A stretch of 64,000 bases of DNA from Alteromonas_F sp964429915. GTDB taxonomy: Bacteria > Pseudomonadota > Gammaproteobacteria > Enterobacterales > Alteromonadaceae. The translations under genes were made by a program, and so were the position numbers. Below, piece by piece: positions 17,601-26,912 of this stretch; position 1 is the first letter of the stretch, and every line of letters starts with the position of its first letter. The notes beneath the pieces are model-generated. The model did not search any database. It saw only the letters and a program-made list of their open reading frames with translations, and had not been told where the DNA came from. Location of the stretch: positions 1 through 64,000 of the forward strand of contig CAYSDZ010000012.1 of assembly GCA_964429915.1 (NCBI GenBank), in the 5' to 3' direction.

Positions 17601-19466
17601 TTTGATCAGCATACTGAAGTCCATTATCCAATGGGTTACATTTTCGTCAGTAATAGTGATTTTATAGGGGCTTTCATCAATGACTCGCAAGCCGAAATTT
17701 TCTAGCATTGGAAGCACAGCTGAAAGATGAATCGGTTCGTTTTTATGAAATAACTTTAACTTTACAACTGGACTGTCTTTGGTTTCTTCCTGAGGGCGGT
17801 AATACAACATACCCAAAGGTTCTTCATCTGATAAAGCTTCCAGCTTTTCAATATCTACGACAGCGGCACTGGGTAGACACGCTTCCATATAGCTTCGACT
17901 AAATGCACCTTGATAGCGATTTTCTAATGTTTTTCCTTGTGCCTCTCCAAAGTTGGTCCGAATCGCCTTGGCAAGCCTATCATCCCAACTTTTGGTCAGT
18001 TCGATTAAGTTATTTTCAATTTCTTTCACGTCGATATCCATATTATTATCTTTTACATGGGCGATGTAATGCGTTCGAGCATAGACTGATTCAGAAAAAT
18101 AAGTTGTAAATTCAACGTCTTCTTTAGAGTCGAAGGCTCGCTTGAGCAATGCCTGAGTATCTTTTCTTAATTTTGTATTGTAACGTTCGCGAGGCACGTA
18201 AACGAGACAGGAAAAAAAACGGCCAAAATTATCTTTTCTAACAAAGATCCGTGAAATTCCACGCTCTTGCATTTGAAAAATGCCATTAATAATGTTGGCA
18301 AGTTCCTGTTCATCCGTTTGAAGTAATTCATCTCTAGGGTAGGTTTCGATGATATTTAAAAACGCTTTATACGCATGAGAGCCTGGCGCAAAACCCGATA
18401 ACTCACAGACCTTATCTATTTTGCTTTTGAGAACGGGTAAGTCCGTTGCTTGGCTGTTATAAAAAGAGGCCGAGTACAAGCCGATAAACCGATGTTCACC
18501 GATAACTTGTCCTTCTGCATTAAACTCTTTGACGCCGATGTAGTCCATTTGTGCAGGGCGATGAACGCGAGATTTTCGTCTGGTTTTAGTCAATAAAAAA
18601 GGGTGACTGCTTAGCGCCACATCTCTCGCCGAGGCAGGAAGATTAGACAGTAGTCGTTCTCTGTCACTGATAGACTTTTTCATCAAGCCCAAACTAGAGT
18701 CGTTATCAGGCACCCACCGAAAATCACCTTCTATCGCCAAAACAGAATAGTGCCGATAACCCATTAATGTAAAATTATGATCATGCACCCACTTTAAAAA
18801 GGTATGGCATTCCTCTTTTATTGCTTGATTTGCCGGAGACGGTTGTTGAGTAAAGTTATCTACCACCTCGCTCAACTTTTTACTCATAGGTTTCCAATCG
18901 CAAACCGCCAGAGTAACTTCATCAAGTACAGACTTAAGCTCTGTCGTTAAAGACGTGACTGCCTGTGCGGAATCTTGCCTGTCGATTTCAATAAGGAACA
19001 CCGTTTCTTTGGGAGAGCTATTTGCGTGCTCACTTGTATTGGCCCATTCTTTAATGGTATGCCCTTCGTCCCTTACAATACGAAGAGGACTGTGTAAAAA
19101 CAGATGAGACGTTATATTTAAACGGTTTAAACACATGCGCACTGAATTTACCAGAAACGGCATATCTGTAACGATAACTTCTATTATCGTATGAATAGAC
19201 TGCCAACCGTGTTTTTCTATTTCTGGATTAAACACGCGGATATGTGGGGTGCTTTTATCAAAAGTCTCAAAATAATTCCATAAACTCACCGTTGCGCCAT
19301 ATAAGTCGCTGTCGTCTCTATTTTGGAGGTCGTCGCCAGACATGTTTCTATATAGCATAGTGGCAAACTGTTTCAGCATACCGACTTTATTAGTGGCTAT
19401 TTTTTTATCCATTAAGGAAAATACATTATCAATAAGAACGGATTGGCATTGCGTATTCAAGTTCAT
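14625..19466 (-). CDS. gdhB: large NAD-specific glutamate dehydrogenase
   Basis: Catabolic enzyme converting glutamate plus NAD+ to 2-oxoglutarate and ammonia. The 1613-residue length fits the GDH180 class, with long N-terminal ACT-like regulatory regions before a central catalytic domain. Visible catalytic motifs are RGGLRWSDR, VPVGAKGGFICK with the substrate Lys, and FTCIGIGDMAGDVFGNG, then VGEGGNLG. The C-terminal helical region is complete. The gene stands alone, with terminators on both sides. Its position beside pyrD is seen in related marine gammaproteobacteria as I recall. Confidence 0.96.
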   Translation of the reverse strand: MNLNTQCQSVLIDNVFSLMDKKIATNKVGMLKQFATMLYRNMSGDDLQNRDDSDLYGATVSLWNYFETFDKSTPHIRVFNPEIEKHGWQSIHTIIEVIVTDMPFLVNSVRMCLNRLNITSHLFLHSPLRIVRDEGHTIKEWANTSEHANSSPKETVFLIEIDRQDSAQAVTSLTTELKSVLDEVTLAVCDWKPMSKKLSEVVDNFTQQPSPANQAIKEECHTFLKWVHDHNFTLMGYRHYSVLAIEGDFRWVPDNDSSLGLMKKSISDRERLLSNLPASARDVALSSHPFLLTKTRRKSRVHRPAQMDYIGVKEFNAEGQVIGEHRFIGLYSASFYNSQATDLPVLKSKIDKVCELSGFAPGSHAYKAFLNIIETYPRDELLQTDEQELANIINGIFQMQERGISRIFVRKDNFGRFFSCLVYVPRERYNTKLRKDTQALLKRAFDSKEDVEFTTYFSESVYARTHYIAHVKDNNMDIDVKEIENNLIELTKSWDDRLAKAIRTNFGEAQGKTLENRYQGAFSRSYMEACLPSAAVVDIEKLEALSDEEPLGMLYYRPQEETKDSPVVKLKLFHKNEPIHLSAVLPMLENFGLRVIDESPYKITITDENVTHWIMDFSMLIKTNADLSMEQAQTLFQDAFAKVWLHQLEDDAFNRLVLGAGLTGRKVTVLRAYAKYMRQTGSSFSHQYIADTLFKYPDIAKLLVQFFDLRFDPFVKRNNKKANDVTSQINEKLDSVNNLDDDRIIRRYIDMIQATFRTNFYQQDSDGAEKSYVSFKLQPQLIPDMPLPLPKFEIFVYSPRMEGVHLRGGKVARGGLRWSDRLEDFRTEILGLVKAQQVKNTVIVPVGAKGGFICKKPPQDGGRAALIEEGKACYRLFIRSLLDITDNIVDGAIKPPTDVVRHDDDDAYLVVAADKGTATFSDIANGISEEFNFWLGDAFASGGSIGYDHKKMGITAKGGWESVKRHFREIGINCQTTDFTCIGIGDMAGDVFGNGMLLSEHTRLIAAFNHVHIFFDPNPDAKSSYAERKRLFDDPSLGWQDYNTRLISAGGGVFNRASKAIVLTEEMKKCLGTKQQSMTPNELIHNILKMKVDLLWNGGIGTYVKSAKESHSDVGDRANETVRVNGNQLQVKIVGEGGNLGCTQLGRIEFANHGGRINTDFIDNVGGVDCSDNEVNIKILLNQLVKNGDLTTKQRNELLYSMTDDVSELVLQDCYRQTQSISITELGGVGLLKEQLRFIHGLEREGALNRELEFIPSDEEVSDRAASGKGLTRPELSVLIAYGKMVLKEKLNVLAITANPYHEKLLIEAFPERLQTQFAASMQAHPLKNEIVATKLSNEMVNDMGLNFVFRMQEETGASNIEITNAYCIVKGVFGIESLWEEIEALDNKLEAKVQLQILENARRLMRRAARWFIRHGDISKSIEESIEYYASTVSNLLKNLESYLVKTEFDAVDKERKLLIKQGLPKHVALQVACFSNLFSALDLAQIAGETGQDIACTARLYYQLGAKLELHWFLNQINSQAVANHWQALARASYREELDWQQRSIVATLLQAADQKQDADTILQQWMSDNEGLLKRWYLMMTEFKTSSNHEFAKFSVALRELMLLSVKTNH

Positions 19467-19587
19467 AAATACCCTATTGATTATTCATCGAATTTACTGC
19501 TAGAACAGCTACTCTAAAATTCAATCTTTAAATCTGCTATGTAACATACAGTCACTATAGATAAATAAAGTAAAAAACGCATATAAG

Positions 19588-19607
19588 AAAAGGCCTTACG
19601 GCCTTTT
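19588..19607 (-). terminator. terminator of the RND gene
   Basis: Stem AAAAGGCC/GGCCTTTT with loop TTAC, starting at the RND stop codon. On the minus strand it is followed by TTTTCTTAT. It isolates the envelope cluster from the GDH gene. Confidence 0.75.
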
Positions 19608-21907
19608 TATTTACGTTTCCACCATAAAATTCGAGCAATAGCGGGTAGCACAATCACCGCTCCTAGCATGTTCACCAAAAACATAAAAGTTAGCAGTATT
19701 CCCATGTCCATCTGAAATTTTAAAGACGAAAATACCCATGTGCTCACACCAATAGCTAAAGTAATGCCAGTAAACAGTACCGCGCTTCCTCTTTCTTTAA
19801 GCGCTTGTAGGTATGCCTCCTGAACACTAAGCCCGGCCTTTAATTTATGGGTCATGGTCGACAATATATATATCCCGTAGTCAACCCCGATGCCTACGCC
19901 CAGCGCGATAACGGGCAATGTTGACACTGTAAGCCCGATGTTTAATGTTGTCATTAATGCTTGAGCTAGCACCGACACCACATAAAGAGGAATAACGACA
20001 GAGAGCGTCGCTCTTATCGACCTAAAGCTAATAAGACAAAGTACAATCACCGCAACAAACACATAGAGCATCATAGGCTGCTGCGCGTCGCTAACGGCTT
20101 CATTGGTTGCAGCCATTACCCCTACTGGACCAGACGCCAATTTAAAACGCATATCGTCAGTTTCGTATTCGTCACGATATTGCTTAACGGCGTCTACCAC
20201 ACGAGAAATGGTTTCGGCTTTATGGTCTTGCATAAACAGAATGACAGGCATGACCGAGCAGTCATTATTTAATAAACCTGATGAAGTTGGTACACGTGAG
20301 ATAGCCTGAACCAAGGTAGATTGATTTCTTGGTATCACTTGCCACTTAATATTGCCTTCGTTGTAACCCGCATTCACCACTTTCGATACTGAAGCAAGGC
20401 TAACTGTAGATTGAACGCCCTCTATATTTTCCATTTTCCATTGGAAATCGTCGATAGACTTCATCACTGAGTATGAAGTGCAAGCCTCAGGAGTCGTTTC
20501 TACTAAAACAGAAATATAATCGACAGTGACTTCGTAGCGGTCAGTGATCAGTGCCGTATCTAGATTATATCTAGACGTTTGGTGCAGAGCGGGGGCACCA
20601 GCATGTAAATCACCAATTTTCATTTGTTTTGACTGAATAAAGCCAACAATAAATAACACGCAGGTAGCGGCCACAATCAGCAGTGCTTTTTTCTCTGAAC
20701 AGCATTCGGATAGAGTATTCCATAATGCCGTACTTTTATCTTGAGGAGCATTGTCGACGCTCTCTTTTAAATAGCTCAACAAAACTGGTAGCAATAACAA
20801 GTTCGTTAAAATGATTACCGCAACACCAATACTTGCAGTAATAGCTAATTCTCTAATGATACCGATATCAATGACCAATAAAGTCATAAACCCGACGGTA
20901 TCGGACAGCAGCGCAATGCCTCCGGGCACAAGTAGACTTTTAAATGCCCCCCTAGCAGCGTCATAGGACGATTCGCCTTGTTTCATTCGTTTTGAAACAG
21001 CATTAATCATTTGCACGCCATGACTTACCCCAATCGCAAACACTAAAAAGGGAACCAAAATTGACATGGGGTCTAAACCAAAACCAAGTACCGTTAACAA
21101 ACCCATTTGCCAAACAACGGCAATAATAGAACAGGCTAAGGGCAGTAAGGTAAGTAAGACAGAACGGCAAAAGAAATAAACCATTAGGGCTGTTATGAGC
21201 AAAGCGATAGCAAAGAAAAGCACCACATCTTTCGCCCCTTCAGCAACGTCACCAATCATTTTGGTAAAGCCTATTATATGAATGCTGATTTGCTCTGTTT
21301 GGAATTGCTGTCTGAGTTGCTGCTCTAATTCATTTGCCAACACCAGTGTGTCAAGCTGCTTCCCTGTGTCGGGATCGATATCCAAAAGCTGAGCCGTAAC
21401 CATGGCACAGGAATAATCATTACTTACCTGCCTTCCGACAATTTTTGCTTTTTCAATGTTTTGAGCAACAACAGAGAGGGCTTGTGGGCTTGATGAGTTA
21501 AAATCGGCAGGGATCACCGGACCGCCAGCAAAGCCGCCTTCTACGATTTCTGTAAACCGCGTTGACGGAGAAAAAAGTGAAACCACTAAAGAACGATTAA
21601 CACCGTTGATGAAAAACAATTGGTCGTGGACGTTTTTTAAGGTATCGAAAAAGTTTTGATTAAAAATATTGCCCTGTGTGTCACACAATGACACTAAAAC
21701 GTTGTTGGCTCCCCCGAAATTCTGCCTGTGCTCCATGTAGGTTTGCATGTATTCGTGGTTGAGTGGAATATTTTTTTCAAACCCAGCATCTAGTTTAAGC
21801 TGAGAAGATTGATAGCCTAAAAAACACGTCGCCAACATAAAGAAAATGATGACGACCAGTCGGTTCGAAAACAGTACTTTTTCAGCAAAAGTTGAGATGT
21901 TCAGCAT
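19607..21907 (-). CDS. RND/MMPL-family exporter
   Basis: This 766-residue inner-membrane protein has the RND (HAE3/MMPL-like) layout. There is one N-terminal membrane segment, a periplasmic loop, five clustered segments (about residues 225-375), a second periplasmic loop, and a final block of five segments. The GVGIGVDYGIYIL stretch is the sterol-sensing/MMPL signature with the Asp of proton coupling. No membrane-fusion or TolC-like gene is nearby. It follows the YCF48-like gene by 10 bp. By the family and its DUF1302/DUF1329 neighbours, it probably moves a lipid or other hydrophobic compound between the membranes; the substrate is unknown. Confidence 0.85.
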   Translation of the reverse strand: MLNISTFAEKVLFSNRLVVIIFFMLATCFLGYQSSQLKLDAGFEKNIPLNHEYMQTYMEHRQNFGGANNVLVSLCDTQGNIFNQNFFDTLKNVHDQLFFINGVNRSLVVSLFSPSTRFTEIVEGGFAGGPVIPADFNSSSPQALSVVAQNIEKAKIVGRQVSNDYSCAMVTAQLLDIDPDTGKQLDTLVLANELEQQLRQQFQTEQISIHIIGFTKMIGDVAEGAKDVVLFFAIALLITALMVYFFCRSVLLTLLPLACSIIAVVWQMGLLTVLGFGLDPMSILVPFLVFAIGVSHGVQMINAVSKRMKQGESSYDAARGAFKSLLVPGGIALLSDTVGFMTLLVIDIGIIRELAITASIGVAVIILTNLLLLPVLLSYLKESVDNAPQDKSTALWNTLSECCSEKKALLIVAATCVLFIVGFIQSKQMKIGDLHAGAPALHQTSRYNLDTALITDRYEVTVDYISVLVETTPEACTSYSVMKSIDDFQWKMENIEGVQSTVSLASVSKVVNAGYNEGNIKWQVIPRNQSTLVQAISRVPTSSGLLNNDCSVMPVILFMQDHKAETISRVVDAVKQYRDEYETDDMRFKLASGPVGVMAATNEAVSDAQQPMMLYVFVAVIVLCLISFRSIRATLSVVIPLYVVSVLAQALMTTLNIGLTVSTLPVIALGVGIGVDYGIYILSTMTHKLKAGLSVQEAYLQALKERGSAVLFTGITLAIGVSTWVFSSLKFQMDMGILLTFMFLVNMLGAVIVLPAIARILWWKRK

Positions 21908-21917
21908 GATTTTTTAA

Positions 21918-22976
21918 TTATTGAGTTTGAAGAAAAGATAAGCCATTGGCTGTTACCGCGACCACCGAGCCACTAAAGTTTGCAACTGCCACTATCGCGT
22001 TTTTTTCAGCGGTTTGCCTCGTCATTATTGCGGTATGCGCTCCGCATTCACTACCAGAGGAAAGTTGATCGAGTTCCAGAGGCAGTTGATAACTAACTAG
22101 CACACCATTATTACCTACCGCTAATACGGAGTCTGAACTAACTTGTAACACTGAATTTAACGTCGATGTGGTGCAAGTATTGAGCGGCAACCACTCATCG
22201 CCTGTTTCTGAGTAAAACGCATTGCCCCGCAATCCAACCGCTAAAAAGCCCATAAAAGAAGGCTGTATGCCACGTACGTCAAATAGTGAGCCCGCGTAAT
22301 CAATGTCTTTTCTCTCCCAACTCCTGCCCATATCAGAACTCATTGCAATCAATCCAGACTCACCCACCAAAATGAGTTGATTTTCGACCAGGGTAATTCT
22401 GTTCAAATGCGGTAGGATAGAGTCTAGCTCTTGAATATAAAAAGCTTCACTTTCTTGACGAATTTCTTTCAGGTATTCCTGATCGGCCGGATCTAGCAAT
22501 TCTGCATACCGCTCCGCCTTCCATGTTTTGCCAGCATTTTCAGTGCGGTAAAACAGCCCATAAGCACCTATAGCGATACCGTGATTTTCATCAAAAAATA
22601 AAATATCAAGAAAGGGCTTATCCAATTCGGGCGCAGAAAATTGCACTTCCCAAGTTTGACCACTATCGGCAGAATGAATGATGGTTGCATCGTGTCCAGC
22701 CGCCCAGATGTTTTGACCCACCACTTCAACAGAGCTTAACGTAACACGGGTAGGCGTTGGCACTTGAACAAACGATTGGTCGTCAAACCCAACCAACACG
22801 TGACCTCGCTCCCCCACTGCAACAGCATAATCTTCTACATCAATATCCAACAATACAGATTCTTTTGCCAAAGGAGCCATGAAAGCTGAACGAGTATCAC
22901 TAGTGATTTGGGCGGAAACGCGATGATGCGCGAAACAAAAAGCACTTAAAAGAATAAAACAAAGCAAACGAACCAT
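21918..22976 (-). CDS. YCF48-like/BNR-repeat periplasmic protein
   Basis: A protein of about 352 residues with a signal peptide (MVRLLCFILLSAFCFAHH) and repeated beta-propeller motifs: IWAAGHDATIIHSADSGQTW, FRTENAGKTW-like and MSSDMGRSWE. These match the YCF48/photosystem II assembly-factor-like family, widespread in non-photosynthetic bacteria. A TTG at 23000 preceded by TAGGT is an alternative start adding eight residues. It lies 10 bp before the RND gene and after a hairpin following the DUF1329 gene. It is probably a periplasmic accessory of the RND exporter. Confidence 0.8.
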   Translation of the reverse strand: MVRLLCFILLSAFCFAHHRVSAQITSDTRSAFMAPLAKESVLLDIDVEDYAVAVGERGHVLVGFDDQSFVQVPTPTRVTLSSVEVVGQNIWAAGHDATIIHSADSGQTWEVQFSAPELDKPFLDILFFDENHGIAIGAYGLFYRTENAGKTWKAERYAELLDPADQEYLKEIRQESEAFYIQELDSILPHLNRITLVENQLILVGESGLIAMSSDMGRSWERKDIDYAGSLFDVRGIQPSFMGFLAVGLRGNAFYSETGDEWLPLNTCTTSTLNSVLQVSSDSVLAVGNNGVLVSYQLPLELDQLSSGSECGAHTAIMTRQTAEKNAIVAVANFSGSVVAVTANGLSFLQTQ

Positions 22977-23031
22977 CTGTGCATTAACAAAGTGTGCCAA
23001 GTTATACCTACAACGGTTTAAGTGAGAAAAA

Positions 23032-23052
23032 ACGGTTGGCTATGCCAACCGT
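23032..23052 (-). terminator. terminator-like hairpin inside the DUF1302-RND cluster
   Basis: Perfect 9-bp stem ACGGTTGGC/GCCAACCGT with a 3-nt loop, followed on the minus strand by a T-run (GTTTTTTCTC). It lies 35 bp beyond the DUF1329 stop and upstream of the YCF48-like gene, so it should reduce or end transcription before YCF48 and RND. Confidence 0.75.
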
Positions 23053-23087
23053 CCGTAGTTTCAAAGAATAACTAAGGAAACAGTTAG

Positions 23088-24461
23088 TTACCTTAATCCT
23101 TCCCTTCGCAATGCTTGCGGACTAAACTCCTTATCATCTGTTTCGACCGTAAAGTCATAAACATTTTCTTCGTTATCTAAACCAAGCGCCAAGTAACGAC
23201 GAGAGTTCAAGTCGTGGAAGACTTCTAAAGTAGTCCAATGAGTAGGAACATCGTAGTAGTTTATGCCATGGGCCACTGCCACACGATAAATTTCGCCACG
23301 ATTATCGTACATATCAGCTACGTGAATTTGCCAACTGTCTTCATCAATAAAGAATACTCGTTTTTGGTATACATGGCGAAAACCTTCTTTCAAGTTCGCC
23401 TCTACCACCCAAACACGGTGTTTTTCATACCGAGTTAAATCAGGATTAATATGGTGTTGTTGAATGATATCTTTATACTTTGCATCACTGCTATGTAAAG
23501 CATAGTTGTTATATGCAATATAAAGCTCTTTTTTCCCTTTTAAGGTCCAGTTGTAGCGATTGGGTGAACCGTTAAACATGTCGAAGTCATCAGTGGTTCG
23601 TAGACCGTCCGCAGCGGTTCCCGGAGTATCGTAAGCAATGTTTGGCGCTAAACGAACACGACGCTGCCCTGTGTTATAGGTCCACGCTTTTCGAGGCTCT
23701 TTTACCTGATCAACCGTTTCGTGCACCAAAAGTGCTGTGCCAGCTAAACGAGCAGGCTGAGTAATTTTTTGCTTAAACATAAACAAAATGTTGTCTTCAA
23801 GCAATTGCTCAGGTGTTGCAGATGCTTGAGAATATTTAATATTTAAAATTTCATCAAAACCAATTACGTTGTAGTCGCCACTAGCAGTCACCGCTGCTTG
23901 GCCACCAAAACGCTGTACCGAATCACCGCGATATCTCAAAATATGATTCCATATCGCTTCAATTCCGTTTTTAGGTATTGGAAAGGGTATCCCAGTCGCA
24001 GCGCCTTTTAACCCATTTCCGTCATCCAGTAACTCTGCCCGTGTAGCGTTCACAGCCGTTGCATCGTAAATATGCTGAGGATTTGAAGCCGTTCTTCTGG
24101 TTTTGTAAACGGGCATTTTAAACGTTGACCCGTATTGCTTGAATAACTCGATTTGGCCCGGACTTAAATGCTCTGCATAGTCCTTATAATTTTGCCCTGT
24201 AATTTCAAACAAAGGCTTGTCTTCTGGAAATGGGTCGATATGAAAATCACCCACCTTGTACCCCTCTGGTGCTTTGGTAATTCCCCCTGTCCACGCAGGA
24301 ATACTGCCATCGGCATTCGCGGCTTTGTCTCCGCCTAAGGGGGTTAATGATGTCCCTAGCTTACTTGCTTCTTCAGCAGAAACTTTTGCCATTGCTGGTA
24401 TATAAGCGCTAACAGCAAAGGATAAGGCAGCGGCTACCACACTCAATTTATTCAATCTCAT
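23088..24461 (-). CDS. DUF1329 outer-membrane-associated protein
   Basis: This 457-residue protein has a cleavable signal (LSVVAAALSFAVSAYIPAMA) and matches DUF1329 along its length (EASKLGTSLTPLGGDKAAN, DGSIPAWTGGI, RRVRLAPNIAYDTPG). DUF1329 proteins have a LolB-like fold and are usually encoded beside a DUF1302 protein, so a role in carrying lipids or hydrophobic compounds at the outer membrane is inferred. An AAGGAGC ribosome-binding site precedes the ATG. It follows DUF1302 by 12 bp and is followed by a terminator-like hairpin. Confidence 0.88.
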   Translation of the reverse strand: MRLNKLSVVAAALSFAVSAYIPAMAKVSAEEASKLGTSLTPLGGDKAANADGSIPAWTGGITKAPEGYKVGDFHIDPFPEDKPLFEITGQNYKDYAEHLSPGQIELFKQYGSTFKMPVYKTRRTASNPQHIYDATAVNATRAELLDDGNGLKGAATGIPFPIPKNGIEAIWNHILRYRGDSVQRFGGQAAVTASGDYNVIGFDEILNIKYSQASATPEQLLEDNILFMFKQKITQPARLAGTALLVHETVDQVKEPRKAWTYNTGQRRVRLAPNIAYDTPGTAADGLRTTDDFDMFNGSPNRYNWTLKGKKELYIAYNNYALHSSDAKYKDIIQQHHINPDLTRYEKHRVWVVEANLKEGFRHVYQKRVFFIDEDSWQIHVADMYDNRGEIYRVAVAHGINYYDVPTHWTTLEVFHDLNSRRYLALGLDNEENVYDFTVETDDKEFSPQALRREGLR

Positions 24462-24473
24462 AACACTGCTCCT

Positions 24474-26546
24474 TTAAATCGCGTATTTAATATTAAAAGA
24501 AATGAAATCCCTGTCTGAAAGCTGATTTGTTGTTCCTACCCCGTCCCAAAAAGCACTGTAAGACGCCTCTGCGGACCATTTATTTAGATAGTCAAATGTG
24601 ACGGAAAATGCGGCTGATTTTCTATCTTCAATAAACAAGAAAATCGGATCGGGAGTCGTTCCGTTTACGTCATGTGAAAACGTTGCCCGTGCTCGCATAT
24701 TTACACCCGCGTAAATACTATTAAATTCTGCTAACGCCAACAGACGATAGCCCCAAGAACTCTGGGAAGAAAATGGGTTGGTTTCAGGGCCATCAGATAA
24801 CGCAATCTGCAAGCCGGTTCTAGGATTGCCTGAAGCGGTCGGCTCTATTGATGCGGTTCTTCCCGTGCCGGGTGCATTCAAACGGATCACGCTGGGATCA
24901 GGAAAATCTAACACATTGACATACCCGACTTCACCTAACAGCACAAAGTTGTCCGTACCGAATTTTGGACCAAACACGTGAGATATCGTAGTCTGAACTT
25001 GCACGCTATCACTGAGTAAAAACCCTTCTGTAGTTTCACCAAAGCCTACCCCCCTTCCGATGTTATTCAGTTGCGATATACCTTCTAAATCTGGTCTACC
25101 GAATGGCAAGCCAGCCGCGTTGGCTAACTGCTCTGGTACACCCTGATACAACAATTCGACGTCATCAATCTGTAAAGGTTCATCTTGTCTAAAGGCTATT
25201 TCTCCAGCTACCGCCGTAGTGCCTATATTAGTATTAAAACTCGCCCCCCAAAGTTTAATATCTTCTGGGTAATCAAATTCAGCTTTGGTGAATGCGCGCA
25301 AACTGGTGATATTTTCGGGCGTGATCGTCGTTGTTGCTAAGGTACCGATATCTTGCGACAGTGCCTGCAAGCTAAAATCAGAGGTTACACCAGATATAAG
25401 CGGCAGCGTGCTGTGATAGTTTATATGATAGAAGCTGAATTCGGTTGAATTGAGTGCTTCTGAAAAATACGTTAAGCGCACACCAAATTGGCCTTGGTCG
25501 TCTGGATCGTTTTGTACGTCTTCACCCAAGGCACGAACTGCAACGCGAGTAGGATATTGAAGATAGGCACCAAGTGCATCTGTTGATGAAAGATTTCCTG
25601 TGGCTACATTTTGCCCTAAAGCATTCAATTGGGTTAAAAGCTCAGCAAGATTTAAATCTGGGTTACCGGAGAATCCTAGTTGAATATTGTTATCCTGCCC
25701 GCCTTCCCCTGCAAAATCGTTAGTGGCGAAGTAGCTTCCTGACACCGGTAACCAACTTTCTTGCCATTCGTATTGATAATAGCCTGATACACTGAAGTTA
25801 TCGGTAATACCTAAAGACGCAAATACCATTCCCACCGGTAAAAAGACTTCTCTTAATTCTGCACCTGGAGCCCTTGCTCGAGTAACATCAACCGGATTGG
25901 TTGTATTAATACCGTGCTGTATGAACGTGCTTTCGCCCCAACTGATCACTTGCTCACCGACCCGAACGGTGAGCGGCATATCACCAAGCCAAACATCGGC
26001 GTAGAAAAACGCATCCAGAATACGAAAATCAGCGCACAACAAATCAGCGGCTCGTGAATCCTGACAAAGGTCAACTTCTTGCCCTGTTATTGGATTGGAA
26101 TAAGGTCGACTTCCGTCTTGTTGTTCAAAGTCATAAAACCAAAACGCTCGCGTGAAAAAACCAAAATCGCCAACATTCACATCTAGCTCATGAGTGCCTG
26201 AGAGCTGTGTAGAAAAGGCTTTTCCCGGATCATGTGCAAGATTGCCTAAATCGCCATTGGTCGAGTAGTTACCGTCAGCTTGAGACCAAATGTCAGTATT
26301 GGAAAAGATAGGATTAGTAACTGCATTAAAACCTGAAAAATCGAACTGAGGATGATTACTGTTTCCTATAAGATCGAAATCTCTATCTTCGACTCTTATC
26401 GCAGTTGCTAATGTAAACGTTGAATCGAGAGTGACATTGACGTCGCCGAAATTCCAATTTGCGGCTTGTACATCAACGCTCCCTAGTAACGCTACGATGC
26501 TGGCAGCGATGGGGGTTTTTCTCAGCATTTTGGAACTGATAACCAT
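24474..26546 (-). CDS. DUF1302 outer-membrane protein
   Basis: This 690-residue protein has a signal peptide (TPIAASIVALLGSVDVQAAN) and then the DUF1302 sequence: WNFGDVNVTLDSTFTLATAIR, RVGEQVISWGESTFIQHGIN, NPVDVTRARAPGAELRE. Alternating strands ending in Ile (ISFNIKYAI) suggest an outer-membrane beta-barrel. AGGAG lies 9 nt before the ATG. It is the first gene of the DUF1302-DUF1329-YCF48-RND cluster. The DUF1302-DUF1329 pair recurs in hydrocarbon-, sterol- or ester-degrading bacteria, hinting at uptake or export of a hydrophobic compound; the actual substrate here is unknown. Confidence 0.88.
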   Translation of the reverse strand: MVISSKMLRKTPIAASIVALLGSVDVQAANWNFGDVNVTLDSTFTLATAIRVEDRDFDLIGNSNHPQFDFSGFNAVTNPIFSNTDIWSQADGNYSTNGDLGNLAHDPGKAFSTQLSGTHELDVNVGDFGFFTRAFWFYDFEQQDGSRPYSNPITGQEVDLCQDSRAADLLCADFRILDAFFYADVWLGDMPLTVRVGEQVISWGESTFIQHGINTTNPVDVTRARAPGAELREVFLPVGMVFASLGITDNFSVSGYYQYEWQESWLPVSGSYFATNDFAGEGGQDNNIQLGFSGNPDLNLAELLTQLNALGQNVATGNLSSTDALGAYLQYPTRVAVRALGEDVQNDPDDQGQFGVRLTYFSEALNSTEFSFYHINYHSTLPLISGVTSDFSLQALSQDIGTLATTTITPENITSLRAFTKAEFDYPEDIKLWGASFNTNIGTTAVAGEIAFRQDEPLQIDDVELLYQGVPEQLANAAGLPFGRPDLEGISQLNNIGRGVGFGETTEGFLLSDSVQVQTTISHVFGPKFGTDNFVLLGEVGYVNVLDFPDPSVIRLNAPGTGRTASIEPTASGNPRTGLQIALSDGPETNPFSSQSSWGYRLLALAEFNSIYAGVNMRARATFSHDVNGTTPDPIFLFIEDRKSAAFSVTFDYLNKWSAEASYSAFWDGVGTTNQLSDRDFISFNIKYAI

Positions 26547-26678
26547 AGTTTAATTCTCCTAAATCATCGCGGATTGCTACGATGAACCTCAACATGCACG
26601 TTTAGTTTACAAAATAATTACATCATTTGATCGTAATCGCAAGAACAAATCGTACCAGTTAAGCGTGCACCATCCTTT

Positions 26679-26912
26679 TTAAAATATCTTTTTGAATTTT
26701 ATAAATTTATTTTGTTCGTCAACGCTTAACTCAAATCGGCCGTACAAACCTTGGCTGGTTATACATTGTCTTAACCTAGCTATAGGAACTTGCACTCGTT
26801 CACCCGAGTCTGCCGTTAATACAGCGCTCATTCCTGACTGCCGATAGAGCGTTTGGCAATCGAGGTATGAAACATTTAAAGTAAAATAGTAGCACTTATG
26901 CTTCAGATTCAT
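26679..26912 (-). CDS. DUF2835 small protein
   Basis: This 77-residue protein matches DUF2835: CYYFTLNVSYLDCQTLYRQS, then GERVQVPIARLRQ and GLYGRFEL. The ATG at 26912 overlaps the pepN stop region by 17 nt, so the two are probably translationally coupled. A TTG two codons upstream is a less likely start. The family is uncharacterised and often found next to pepN in Alteromonadales-like genomes, as I recall. Confidence 0.85.
   Translation of the reverse strand: MNLKHKCYYFTLNVSYLDCQTLYRQSGMSAVLTADSGERVQVPIARLRQCITSQGLYGRFELSVDEQNKFIKFKKIF

Noticed and set aside
21918..22976. Photosystem II assembly role for the YCF48-like protein
   Set aside because: No photosynthesis genes are present; the family name reflects fold similarity and the neighbours point to envelope transport.
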